From an uncultured Alphaproteobacteria bacterium (GTDB taxonomy: Bacteria; Pseudomonadota; Alphaproteobacteria; HIMB59; GCA-002718135), in contig CACNUO010000002.1 of assembly GCA_902623585.1 (NCBI GenBank), forward strand, positions 18,243-82,242: a stretch of 64,000 nt of DNA. The letters are read 5' to 3'. Shown one piece after another: positions 34,163-43,280 of this stretch. The notes under the pieces were generated by a model. It searched no databases. It had not been told where the DNA came from and was given only the letters and a program-made list of their open reading frames with translations. A program made the position numbers and the translations under genes. How positions within the stretch are numbered: position 1 is the stretch's first letter; every line of letters begins with the position of its first letter.

Positions 34163-35047
34163 ATGCAATCACCTAAATTTAATGCTTTATTAAGTAAGTA
34201 TTCCACTTTGGTAATATTTATTATTCCTGCATTAACTATTTTTACAATGTTTGTTGTCTTGCCAATAATAGAGGCAGCATATTACAGTTTCTATAGATGG
34301 GATGGATATGGTGATCCTAATAAATATGTTGGTTTAAAAAACTATAAATATCTTTTTAAAAATAAGACATTTATTCTTTCATTAAAAAATAATTTTTACA
34401 TTATTGCTATTTCATTATTTCTCCAATTGCCTTTCGCATTATTGGTTGCATTAATGATTTCAGATAAAATAAGAGGAGCAAATTTTTTTAGAACTGTTTT
34501 TTTCTTACCATATATCTTAGCAGAAATAGTAACAGGATTAATTTGGGCATATATTTATGATGGTAACTACGGAATGGTTGCTGCAATTTGGAATTTCTTT
34601 GGAGCAGAACCACCTCATATGATTGCTGAAAAAGAAACTGCAATGATTGCTCTATATATTGTAATTTTTTGGAAATACTTTGGAATTCATATGATGATTT
34701 ATATTGCGGGTCTTCAAAATATTTCTAAAGAAGTTTTAGAGGCAGCTAGAGTTGATGGTGCTGGTCCAGTAACTACTGCGTGGAGAATAAAAATACCAAT
34801 CATTTTACCTACAATAAGATTATCAGTTTTTTTATCTATTCTAGGAGCTCTACAATTATTTGATATAATTATGCCACTTACAGGTGGAGGGCCATCAAAT
34901 CAAACTCATTCAATGGTTACATATTTATATTATTTTGGAGTCATGCGAATGAAATTTGGTTTTGGTAGTGCAATCGGAGTTGTCATTTTCTTAATTTGTT
35001 TCACTATAGCTCTTACTTATCAAAGAACTTTAATGAGGAAGGATTAA
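34163..35047 (+). CDS. Sugar ABC importer permease 1, CUT1 type
   Basis: A 294-residue six-helix permease with the EAA-loop ISKEVLEAARVDGAGPV and the conserved region TGGGPSNQTHSMVTYLY near the C-terminus, typical of MalF/ThuF proteins. The stop shares a base with the start of permease 2 (TAATG). It pairs with the product of 35047-35871. No ATPase is encoded in the operon. Confidence 0.93.
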   Translation: MQSPKFNALLSKYSTLVIFIIPALTIFTMFVVLPIIEAAYYSFYRWDGYGDPNKYVGLKNYKYLFKNKTFILSLKNNFYIIAISLFLQLPFALLVALMISDKIRGANFFRTVFFLPYILAEIVTGLIWAYIYDGNYGMVAAIWNFFGAEPPHMIAEKETAMIALYIVIFWKYFGIHMMIYIAGLQNISKEVLEAARVDGAGPVTTAWRIKIPIILPTIRLSVFLSILGALQLFDIIMPLTGGGPSNQTHSMVTYLYYFGVMRMKFGFGSAIGVVIFLICFTIALTYQRTLMRKD

Positions 35048-35871
35048 TGTTTAGTAACTTTAGATCTTATTACATGTATCTGTTCCTTTTTTTATTGGCA
35101 GGTATTATTTTCATTCCTTTATATGTTTCTATTGCTGGTGGTTTCAAAACAATTGGAGATTTAAGAACTAATTCACTTGGTTTACCAACAGAATGGATAG
35201 TATCAAATTACACAAGTTTACTTGTTGATAACAAGTTTTGGTTATTTACTTGGAATTCAGTATTATATGCAGCAGGAACAACCTTTTTAGTTATTCTATT
35301 AGCTTCAATGACAGCATTTGTATTTGCTCATATGAAATTTATTGGAAGTAGATTTTTATTTAATTATTTTATACTTGGTTTAACTTTCCCTTTTGCCACA
35401 GCAATTCTTCCTTTGTTTTTGAGAGTTAGAGACCTTGGTTTGCTAGGCTCAGTTTGGGCAGTTATCTTACCTCAAATTGCATTTGGCTTAGCATTTGCAA
35501 TAATATTATTTAGAGGATTTTTTAGACAAATGCCATCTGAGTTATTTGATGCTGCATTTGTTGATGGGTGTACATATTCTCAATTTTATTTTAGGTTTAC
35601 ACTGCCTCTTTCAACACCAATTATAGCAACAGTTGCAGTAATTAATCTTGTTGGTAGTTGGAATAATTATTTACTACCTCTTATAATGATAAATAGTGAA
35701 AGTTTGTACTCATGGCCACTTGGGATAATGGTTTTTAGAGGTGAGTATATTACTGATTGGCCAAAGATACTTGCTTTTGTCTCTCTTACTTTAATTCCAG
35801 CTGTAGTTTTTTTCTTAGCACTTCAAAGATTTATTGTAGCCGGTCTCACAGGTGGAGCAGTTAAGGAATAG
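35047..35871 (+). CDS. Sugar ABC importer permease 2, CUT1 type
   Basis: A 274-residue six-helix MalG/ThuG-type permease with the EAA-loop MPSELFDAAFVDGCTYS (a cysteine replaces the usual alanine) and C-terminal FIVAGLTGGAVKE. The start at 35047 overlaps the preceding stop; an in-frame ATG at 34996 lies inside permease 1 and would add 17 polar residues, so it is rejected. The Gfo/Idh gene follows after four bases. Confidence 0.93.
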   Translation: MFSNFRSYYMYLFLFLLAGIIFIPLYVSIAGGFKTIGDLRTNSLGLPTEWIVSNYTSLLVDNKFWLFTWNSVLYAAGTTFLVILLASMTAFVFAHMKFIGSRFLFNYFILGLTFPFATAILPLFLRVRDLGLLGSVWAVILPQIAFGLAFAIILFRGFFRQMPSELFDAAFVDGCTYSQFYFRFTLPLSTPIIATVAVINLVGSWNNYLLPLIMINSESLYSWPLGIMVFRGEYITDWPKILAFVSLTLIPAVVFFLALQRFIVAGLTGGAVKE

Positions 35872-35875
35872 TTTT

Positions 35876-37021
35876 ATGAAAGTAGGAATTATAGGTTGTG
35901 GAAATATTGCCGATATTTATTTCAGTAATTCTCAGAAATACTTTAATAATTTTCAAATTGTTGCATGTGCTGATATTAAAAACGAAGCTGCAAAAAACTA
36001 TGCAGAAAAATATGGAGTAGAACAATTATCAGTAGATCAGATATTATCTAATAAAGAAATTGAGTTAATTATAAACTTAACAATACCAGATGTTCATTTT
36101 GAAGTTTCAAAATCAATTCTTGAAGCTGGAAAACATTCTTATTCAGAAAAACCACTCTCAATAAAGTTTGAACATGGTGAAGAGGTAGTTAAATTAGGAA
36201 ATTCAAAAGGTTTACATGTTGGCTGTGCTCCAGATACATTTCTTGGCGCTGGTATACAGGAAGCAAAAAAAATTATTAATCAAAATGAAATAGGTAAAAT
36301 AAATCTTGGTAGTATTTCAATGGGTGTAGCTGGACATGAAATTTGGCATCCAAATCCAGATTTTTATTACAAATATGGTGGTGGTCCAATTCTTGATATG
36401 GGTCCATACTATTTTACAGCACTAGTAAATTTACTTGGTCCTGCAAAAAATGTTTTTACACAATCAAGAACAGTTTATCAAAAAAGAGTTATTGGTAGTG
36501 GCGATAGACAAGGGCAAGAAATAGAAGTTGAAATCCCAACAACATTAGTTTCACAAATAGAATTTCAGAATGGTGCATTAATTGATTCATTTTTTTCTTT
36601 TGATATTTGGAAACATAGTAAAAATCATATTGAGTTATATGGTGATAAAGGGTCAATAAATATTCCTGATCCAAATATGTTTGGTGGTGATATTCTTGTT
36701 TGTAAATCAAAAAACGGACCTTGGGAAAATATTGATACCAAGAACAATAATCTTGGAAAAATAAATATTAAAAATAAATCTGAAAAAGCAAATGAGTCAG
36801 CGGGTATTGCTAACTATAGAGGTATTGGCGTGAGCGAAACAGTTGATGCAATAAAAAATAATCGTTTAAATAGATGTAGTGGAGAATTAAGTCTTCACGT
36901 TTTAGATATACTAGATAGTATTATTAAATCATCAAAAGAAAATAAAAAAATAGAACTTAGAAGTTCTATTAAAAATTTAAATTACTTCTCTGAAGATGAG
37001 ATTAGTAATTTATTAAAGTGA
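35876..37021 (+). CDS. Gfo/Idh/MocA-family oxidoreductase (ThuB-like position)
   Basis: A 381-residue NAD(P)-dependent oxidoreductase with the Rossmann motif VGIIGCGNIADIY, EKPLSIKFEHG, GGGPILDMGPYYF and DPNMFGG. The ATG at 35876 is chosen because the motif starts at residue 3, as expected; the frame upstream overlaps the permease. It is a full-length paralogue of the gene at 14268. Next to ThuA and a CUT1 importer, it matches the place of ThuB in rhizobial thuEFGKAB operons, whose products form 3-keto derivatives of disaccharides. That function here is inference. Confidence 0.85.
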   Translation: MKVGIIGCGNIADIYFSNSQKYFNNFQIVACADIKNEAAKNYAEKYGVEQLSVDQILSNKEIELIINLTIPDVHFEVSKSILEAGKHSYSEKPLSIKFEHGEEVVKLGNSKGLHVGCAPDTFLGAGIQEAKKIINQNEIGKINLGSISMGVAGHEIWHPNPDFYYKYGGGPILDMGPYYFTALVNLLGPAKNVFTQSRTVYQKRVIGSGDRQGQEIEVEIPTTLVSQIEFQNGALIDSFFSFDIWKHSKNHIELYGDKGSINIPDPNMFGGDILVCKSKNGPWENIDTKNNNLGKINIKNKSEKANESAGIANYRGIGVSETVDAIKNNRLNRCSGELSLHVLDILDSIIKSSKENKKIELRSSIKNLNYFSEDEISNLLK

Positions 37022-37031
37022 AAGGAATAAA

Positions 37032-37745
37032 ATGAAAAAAGCTTTAATAGTTTATGGAGGTTGGCCTGGACATGAGCCAGAAAAATGTACTGAAATAATT
37101 AAAGGCATGCTGGAGCCTGAAGGATATGAGGTAAGAGCAGAATATCAAACTTCTGCATTTGCAGAAGACTATGTTCACGAAATGGATCTGCTTATTCCAA
37201 TAGTGACGATGGCCTTTCATTTTGATCCAAGAGGAGAAATAAAAAAAACCGCTGTTAATAATGTTATTAAAGCTGTTCATAATGGATGTGGTCTTGCTGG
37301 TCATCACGGTGGAATGTGTGATGCATTTAGACAATCAATTGATTGGCAGTTCTTAACAGGAGGTCAATGGGTAAGTCACCCAAATGGTATTCATGATTAT
37401 AAAGTCAATATAACAAAAAAAGATGATCCAATCATGGAAGGCATTGAAGATTTTGATTATCATTCAGAGCAATATTACATGCATGTGGATCCATTAAATG
37501 AAGTTTTAGCAACGACGACATTTAAAGGTAACGAAGTTTGGAAGCTTGAACAAGAACCTGGTTCATCAAGTGGTGACGCATATACCACAGAATGGTTAAA
37601 GGGTGTAGAAATGCCAGTTGCCTGGAAAAGACGAATTGGGAAAGGAAAAATTTTTTATATTTCTCTTGGTCATTTTGCTCATGAATTAAACCATCCACAA
37701 ATGAATAAAATTTATAAACGTGGTTTACTTTGGGCATCAAGATAG
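37032..37745 (+). CDS. ThuA-like (trehalose utilisation) protein
   Basis: A 237-residue protein of the ThuA family, a class-I-amidotransferase-like fold. It has the N-terminal ALIVYGGWPGHEPEKC, the central GLAGHHGGMCDAFRQ where the nucleophile elbow would be, FDYHSEQYYMH, and C-terminal MPVAWKRRIGKGKIFYISLGHFAHE. It starts 10 bases after the Gfo/Idh gene, with AAAGGAA just upstream. In relatives ThuA works with the ThuB oxidoreductase in 3-keto-sugar metabolism. Cytoplasmic; substrate unknown. Confidence 0.87.
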   Translation: MKKALIVYGGWPGHEPEKCTEIIKGMLEPEGYEVRAEYQTSAFAEDYVHEMDLLIPIVTMAFHFDPRGEIKKTAVNNVIKAVHNGCGLAGHHGGMCDAFRQSIDWQFLTGGQWVSHPNGIHDYKVNITKKDDPIMEGIEDFDYHSEQYYMHVDPLNEVLATTTFKGNEVWKLEQEPGSSSGDAYTTEWLKGVEMPVAWKRRIGKGKIFYISLGHFAHELNHPQMNKIYKRGLLWASR

Positions 37746-37768
37746 AGTAATATAATATAGGAAATCAT

Positions 37769-39082
37769 ATGACAGAGTACTTTAGTAAAATACCAGAGAT
37801 TAAATTTGAAGGCGAAGAAAGTACAAACCCATTCGCTTTTAAGTTTTATGATGAATCTAAAAAAGTTTTAGGCAAGTCTATGAAAGAGCATTTAAGGTTT
37901 GCTACTTGTTATTGGCATACATTTACTTGGCCAGGTCTAGATCCGTTTGGCGGTCAAACATTTGATAGACCTTGGATGCAAGCGGGTGATGAAATGAAAA
38001 TGGCTGAAATGAAACTTGATGCTGCATTTGATTTTTTCACTAAAATAAAAACACCTTTTTTCTGCTTTCACGATAGAGATATTTCTCCTGAAGGTTCAAA
38101 TTATGCTGAGACACAAAAAAATTTCTTTCATATTATAGATTTAATGGAACAAAAAATTAATGACTCTGGAATGAAATTACTATGGGGAACAGCAAATGCT
38201 TTTTCTCATAAAAGATATATGAGTGGTGCTTCTACCAATCCAGACCCAGAAGTTTTTGCATATAAAGCTGCACAAGTAAAAGATTGTATGGATGCAACGA
38301 TGAGATTGGGCGGTCAAAACTATGTTCTTTGGGGTGGAAGAGAAGGATACGAAACTATTCTTAATACTGATATGACTAAGGAAACAGCTAATCTTCAAAG
38401 ATTTCTCGAATTAGTCGTAAATTATAAACACAAGATAGGATTTAAAGGTCAAATTTTATTGGAACCAAAACCTCATGAACCAACTAAACATCAATATGAT
38501 TTTGATTCTGCAACTTGCTTAGCGTTTTTACGAAAGGCAGGTTTAGAAAATGAGATTAAACTAAATGTTGAAGTTAATCATGCAACTTTATCTGGTCATA
38601 ATTTTGAACATGAAATTGCTTACGCAACTTCAAACAGCGCCTTAGGAAGCATTGATATTAATAGAGGTGATACTTTAATAGGTTGGGATACGGATCAATT
38701 CCCAAATAATCCTGCAGACTTAATTATGTCCTTTTATTTTATTTTTAAGAATGGCGGCTTAGGCCAAGGAGGCATGAACTTTGATGCAAAAATAAGAAGA
38801 CAATCTATTGATGCTGAAGATTTATTCCATGCTCATATTGGAGGCATGGATGTTTGTGCAAAAACACTTATTGCTGTTGAAAAACTGATGAATGATAATG
38901 TTATTCCTAAGTTTATTGAAGATAGATATGAAGACTGGAATAAAAATTTGGGTCAGTTTATTCATAATAAAGATACTGGATTAGATGATATAAATAAAAA
39001 AGTAATCGATGATAATATTGAACCAGAGCCTCGTTCAGGAAGACAAGAATATCTGGAAAATATCTTAAATAAATATTTGTAG
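37769..39082 (+). CDS. xylA: Xylose isomerase
   Basis: A 437-residue protein of the class II xylose isomerase length. It has the catalytic histidine in FFCFHDRDISPEG, the metal-binding LLEPKPHEPTKHQYDFD and NVEVNHATLSGHNFEHE, and the DINRGDTLIGWDTDQFP metal site. It interconverts D-xylose and D-xylulose (and often D-glucose/D-fructose). No xylulokinase is adjacent. It follows ThuA by 23 bases and is probably the last gene of the second CUT1 operon, so it may isomerise a monosaccharide released from the imported compound. Confidence 0.95.
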   Translation: MTEYFSKIPEIKFEGEESTNPFAFKFYDESKKVLGKSMKEHLRFATCYWHTFTWPGLDPFGGQTFDRPWMQAGDEMKMAEMKLDAAFDFFTKIKTPFFCFHDRDISPEGSNYAETQKNFFHIIDLMEQKINDSGMKLLWGTANAFSHKRYMSGASTNPDPEVFAYKAAQVKDCMDATMRLGGQNYVLWGGREGYETILNTDMTKETANLQRFLELVVNYKHKIGFKGQILLEPKPHEPTKHQYDFDSATCLAFLRKAGLENEIKLNVEVNHATLSGHNFEHEIAYATSNSALGSIDINRGDTLIGWDTDQFPNNPADLIMSFYFIFKNGGLGQGGMNFDAKIRRQSIDAEDLFHAHIGGMDVCAKTLIAVEKLMNDNVIPKFIEDRYEDWNKNLGQFIHNKDTGLDDINKKVIDDNIEPEPRSGRQEYLENILNKYL

Positions 39083-39124
39083 TTACTAGCCATAAGTTTC
39101 TATACTAATTGATTTATAAATATT

Positions 39125-40054
39125 ATGAAAATTTATAAATTAGATACAGCATCAGATTTTGAAAAATTAGACCTTTGTCTCGCAATAGGTAATTTTGATG
39201 GAATACATAAAGGGCATCAAGAAATAATAAATAAAATTAAGGAGATTGCATCAAACAATAATTTATTATCTTCTATAATGAGTTTTAATCCTCATCCTCG
39301 TATTTACTTTAATCAAATTAATGAGCCTTTTAATATTTATACTCAAAATGATAAAATAAATTTTCTTGAACGATTAGGTCTAGACATATTCATAGATTTT
39401 TCTTTTGACAACAATCTATCAATATTATCAGCTGATGATTTTGTATCTAAAGTTCTAATTGATAAATTAAAAATTAAATACTTAGTTATAGGTACTGACT
39501 TTAAGTTTGGAAAAGACAGAAAAGGTAATTTTAAAACATTAGAAAAGTACGCTGAAAAAAATACTTTTAATATTCATTTAATTGAACCTATTATGCTTGC
39601 TGATAAATCTGATAAATATTCATCTTCAATAATTCGATCACAAATAAAAGATGGTTATATGAAAGATGTTACAGAGTCTTTAGGTAGGCCCTGGCATATG
39701 CATGGAACAATAATTGAAGGTGATAAAAGAGCTAGAGAAATCAATTTTCCGACTGCTAATATGACACCAGATGAACAAATATTACCAAAAAGAGGTGTTT
39801 ACTGTGTTGAAGTGCTATTAGAAGGCAAAAAATACAAAGGTGTTTCAAATTTTGGTTTAAGACCAACAGTCGATGGAAGCAAACTCCTTCTAGAGACACA
39901 TATGTTTAATTTTAGTGAAGAAATATATGGTAAAGAATTGACTGTTGAATTCCTTACATTTATTAGGTCTGAACAAAAATTTAATAATTTTGAAGAATTA
40001 ACTAAGCAAATCAACAAAGATATAAATACAGCTAAAGAATATCATCAACTATAA
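39125..40054 (+). CDS. ribF: Bifunctional riboflavin kinase/FAD synthetase
   Basis: A 309-residue protein. The N-terminal nucleotidyltransferase domain has AIGNFDGIHKGHQEII and SSSIIRSQIKDG; the C-terminal flavokinase domain has FPTANMTPDEQILPKRGVY and GVSNFGLRPTVDG. It makes FMN and FAD from riboflavin. It marks the start of the housekeeping region. Its stop overlaps the ATG of ileS (TAATG), the ribF-ileS-lspA order common in proteobacteria. Confidence 0.96.
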   Translation: MKIYKLDTASDFEKLDLCLAIGNFDGIHKGHQEIINKIKEIASNNNLLSSIMSFNPHPRIYFNQINEPFNIYTQNDKINFLERLGLDIFIDFSFDNNLSILSADDFVSKVLIDKLKIKYLVIGTDFKFGKDRKGNFKTLEKYAEKNTFNIHLIEPIMLADKSDKYSSSIIRSQIKDGYMKDVTESLGRPWHMHGTIIEGDKRAREINFPTANMTPDEQILPKRGVYCVEVLLEGKKYKGVSNFGLRPTVDGSKLLLETHMFNFSEEIYGKELTVEFLTFIRSEQKFNNFEELTKQINKDINTAKEYHQL

Positions 40055-42831
40055 TGGAATATAAAGATACAATTTTTCTTCCCAAAACATCTTTTGAAAT
40101 GAGAGCTAACCTTCCCTCAAAAGAACCTGCAATAATAGAGGAGTGGGATAAAGAAAATATTTTTAAAAAGCTAAGAGATAAATCTAAAGGTAGAGAAAAA
40201 TTTGTTCTTCATGATGGCCCACCATATGCAAATGGACATATTCATATGGGGACAGCTCTTAATAAAATTTTAAAAGATGTCATTGTGCGAACTCAACAAA
40301 TGGCTGGTAAAGACTCAATCTATGTTCCTGGATGGGATTGTCACGGCTTACCAATTGAATGGAAAATAGAAGAAGAATATAGAAAAAAAGGAAAGAACAA
40401 GGATGATGTTCCAACCGTTCAATTTAGAAATGAGTGTAGAGAGTTTGCAGAAAAATGGATCGAGATACAAAAAAAAGAATTTAGACGACTTGGCGTTGAA
40501 GGGGATTGGGAAAATCCATATCTAACAATGTCAAATCAAGCAGAAGCACAAATTGTTCGAGAGCTTGGAAAGTTTTTACTTGATGAAAGTTTGTATAAAG
40601 GAGCAAAACCAGTTCTCTGGTCAGTAGTAGAAAAGACAGCTCTAGCTGATGCTGAGGTTGAATATGAAGATCATACGTCTAACACTATATATGTTAAATT
40701 TTTAATTAAAAATTCTACTGATAAAGATTTAATTGATTCAAATATTGTTATTTGGACAACAACTCCTTGGACTATTCCAGGCAATAGAGCTTTGGCTTAT
40801 GGTAAAGAGTTAGATTATTCTCTTATTGTTGTTGAGGAATTAGAAGAGGATAGTTTAGTTAAAAAAAATGATAAATTAATATTTGCTTCAGAACTTTTAG
40901 AAAGTGTAACTAAAGAAATTGGTATTAAAAAATTTAGTACAATAAAGAAATTTAAAGGAGATAATTTATCTTCTTGTGAATGTGAGCATCCATTTAAAGA
41001 ATTGGGATATGATTTTATTGTAAAACCATTTCATGGGGATTTTGTAAACTTAGAACAGGGAACAGGAGTGGTTCACATTGCCCCTGGACATGGAGATGAC
41101 GACTATGTTTTAGGGATAGAAAATAATGTTGATATAATCCAGACAGTTCAAGATGATGGTAAATATAATCAACATGCTGTTGGTTTTGAAGGTGAGCATA
41201 TTTATAAAGTAGATCATAAAATTGCAGATAAGTTAGAAGAATTTTCAAAATTATTATTTAAAGGAACGCTTCGTCATAGCTATCCACATTCATGGAGGTC
41301 TAAAGCCCCTCTTATTTATAGAAATACTCCACAATGGTTCATTTCCATGGAAAAAAATAACCTAAGAGACATTGCTCTTAAATCAATTGATGAAACTATT
41401 TTTTATCCTCCTCAAGGCCAAACAAGGCTTAGATCAATGATTGAAACTAGACCAGATTGGTGTGTATCTAGACAAAGAGTGTGGGGCGTACCTTTACCAT
41501 TATTTGTAAATAAAAAAACGGGTCAACCATTAAGAGATGAAAATATTATTAATAGAATAGCTGATATATATGAAAAAGAAGGAAGTAATACGTGGTTTAC
41601 CGAAGATCCACAAAGGTTTTTAGGGGATGAATATTCACTTGAAGATTATGAACAGGTTAAGGATGTAGTTGAAGTATGGTTTGACAGTGGTTCTACACAT
41701 GCTTTTTGTCTAGAACAAAGAGAAGATTTGAAATGGCCTGCATCGATGTACTTAGAAGGAAGTGATCAACACAGAGGATGGTTTCATTCATCACTTTTAG
41801 AGTCTTCTGGCACAAGAGGTAAAGCGCCTTATGAAAGTGTTCTGACACACGGGTTTGTTGTTGATGGAAGAGGGCGTAAAATGTCTAAATCTTTAGGTAA
41901 TGTTATTTCTCCAGATGATATATTAAAAAAATATGGAGTAGATATTTTAAGATTGTGGGTTGTCGCATCTGATTATTATGATGATCTGAAGCTTGATAAT
42001 GCTATCCTCCAATCACAAGCTGAGTCTTATAGAAGAATAAGAAATACCTTTCGTTTTTTAATTGGCAATTTAAGTGATTTTACTGAAGAAGAAACTATTG
42101 ATGGGAGTGAGTTTCCAGAGTTAGAAAAATATCTTTTACATCGATTGTGGGAAGTTGATCAAGTTGTTCAAAAATGTGTATCAACATTTAACTTTCACTT
42201 AATGTTTACAACACTTTTAAACTTTTGTTCAAGTGATCTTTCAGCTTTTTATTTTGATATTAGAAAAGACACTATATATTGTGATAGCAAAGAGTCCGTT
42301 CAAAGAAGATCTACTAGAACTCTATTAAATATAATTTTTAATCATTTAGTAAGATGGTTTGCTCCATCTATTTCCTTTACTTCTGAAGAGGCCTGGAAAG
42401 CTATGGGAAATAAAGAAAGTATACACCTACAAGATTTTTTACAATGTAAAAATGAATATGAGGATAATCAATTAAATGAAAAATGGAGTTTAATTAAAAA
42501 TATTAGAAAAGTTGCTACTGGAGCAATTGAAAAAATTAGAGAAGAAAAAATTATTCGCTCAAGTCTTGAGGCACACATAGATATTTTTGTTTCTGCGGAA
42601 AGTTATAAAAAACTAGAGAAAGTAATGTTTGATGAAATTACAATTACTTCATCATTTTCTTTGTATGTTATTGACGAAAAATCCAAAGGTTTTTCTATTG
42701 AAGATATTTCTGATGTTATCGTAAAAGCTTCAAAGGTAAATGGAGAAAAGTGTCAAAGATGTTGGAAATATGAGGCAAAGTTAATAAATGATGAAGTTTG
42801 TAATAGGTGTAATACTGTAATATTTAAGTGA
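40054..42831 (+). CDS. ileS: Isoleucyl-tRNA synthetase
   Basis: A 925-residue class I aminoacyl-tRNA synthetase. The HIGH-type motif is in PPYANGHIHMGTAL, the signature KMSKS in GRKMSKSLGNV, and the editing-domain WTTTPWTIPGN is present. Four cysteines of the C-terminal zinc site appear in CQRCWKYE and CNRC. This is the full length of the bacterial type I enzyme. It charges tRNA-Ile in the cytoplasm. The end overlaps lspA by four bases. Confidence 0.98.
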   Translation: MEYKDTIFLPKTSFEMRANLPSKEPAIIEEWDKENIFKKLRDKSKGREKFVLHDGPPYANGHIHMGTALNKILKDVIVRTQQMAGKDSIYVPGWDCHGLPIEWKIEEEYRKKGKNKDDVPTVQFRNECREFAEKWIEIQKKEFRRLGVEGDWENPYLTMSNQAEAQIVRELGKFLLDESLYKGAKPVLWSVVEKTALADAEVEYEDHTSNTIYVKFLIKNSTDKDLIDSNIVIWTTTPWTIPGNRALAYGKELDYSLIVVEELEEDSLVKKNDKLIFASELLESVTKEIGIKKFSTIKKFKGDNLSSCECEHPFKELGYDFIVKPFHGDFVNLEQGTGVVHIAPGHGDDDYVLGIENNVDIIQTVQDDGKYNQHAVGFEGEHIYKVDHKIADKLEEFSKLLFKGTLRHSYPHSWRSKAPLIYRNTPQWFISMEKNNLRDIALKSIDETIFYPPQGQTRLRSMIETRPDWCVSRQRVWGVPLPLFVNKKTGQPLRDENIINRIADIYEKEGSNTWFTEDPQRFLGDEYSLEDYEQVKDVVEVWFDSGSTHAFCLEQREDLKWPASMYLEGSDQHRGWFHSSLLESSGTRGKAPYESVLTHGFVVDGRGRKMSKSLGNVISPDDILKKYGVDILRLWVVASDYYDDLKLDNAILQSQAESYRRIRNTFRFLIGNLSDFTEEETIDGSEFPELEKYLLHRLWEVDQVVQKCVSTFNFHLMFTTLLNFCSSDLSAFYFDIRKDTIYCDSKESVQRRSTRTLLNIIFNHLVRWFAPSISFTSEEAWKAMGNKESIHLQDFLQCKNEYEDNQLNEKWSLIKNIRKVATGAIEKIREEKIIRSSLEAHIDIFVSAESYKKLEKVMFDEITITSSFSLYVIDEKSKGFSIEDISDVIVKASKVNGEKCQRCWKYEAKLINDEVCNRCNTVIFK

Positions 42832-43280
42832 TTAAAACAGCAGTATTTATTTTTTTGATTTTATTAGATTTATTAACAAAATTTTTTATTCAGAATAATT
42901 TATTTTTAAATCAATCAATACAAATCAATGAATATTTTGATTTAGTTTATGTTCAGAACTTTGGTGTTTCTTTTGGTTTATTCTCTGGTTATGTTTCTCA
43001 TTGGATATTAATACTTATAGCCTTAATAGTTGTTATATTAATTTTTTATTTATTTATTAAATCAGATAAACAACTAGAAAAACTGGCTTATTTCTTTGTT
43101 ATAATTGGGGCTTTATCAAATATCATTGATAGATTGAAAAATAGTTATGTTGTTGATTTTATCTTACTACATTATGAAAATTTTTATTGGCCAGCATTTA
43201 ATCTAGCAGATATCTATATTACAATTGGAATTATCATGTTAATAATGAGTTTTTTTATAAAATCAAAAACAGTAAAATGA
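42828..43280 (+). CDS. lspA: Lipoprotein signal peptidase
   Basis: A 150-residue inner-membrane aspartic protease with four hydrophobic helices. The conserved regions are NFGVSFGLFSG, IDRLKNSYVVDF (first catalytic Asp region) and FNLADIYI (second catalytic Asp). It removes signal peptides from prolipoproteins such as the one encoded next. The start is GTG, overlapping the ileS stop as GTGA. The ends are coupled on both sides. Confidence 0.93.
   Translation: MIKTAVFIFLILLDLLTKFFIQNNLFLNQSIQINEYFDLVYVQNFGVSFGLFSGYVSHWILILIALIVVILIFYLFIKSDKQLEKLAYFFVIIGALSNIIDRLKNSYVVDFILLHYENFYWPAFNLADIYITIGIIMLIMSFFIKSKTVK

Noticed and set aside
974..39124. Genomic island bounded by tRNA-Leu as attachment site
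   Set aside because: No integrase is present and I could not find a repeat of the tRNA 3' end near the right border at 39.08-39.13 kb; the metabolic genes also share the base composition of the rest.
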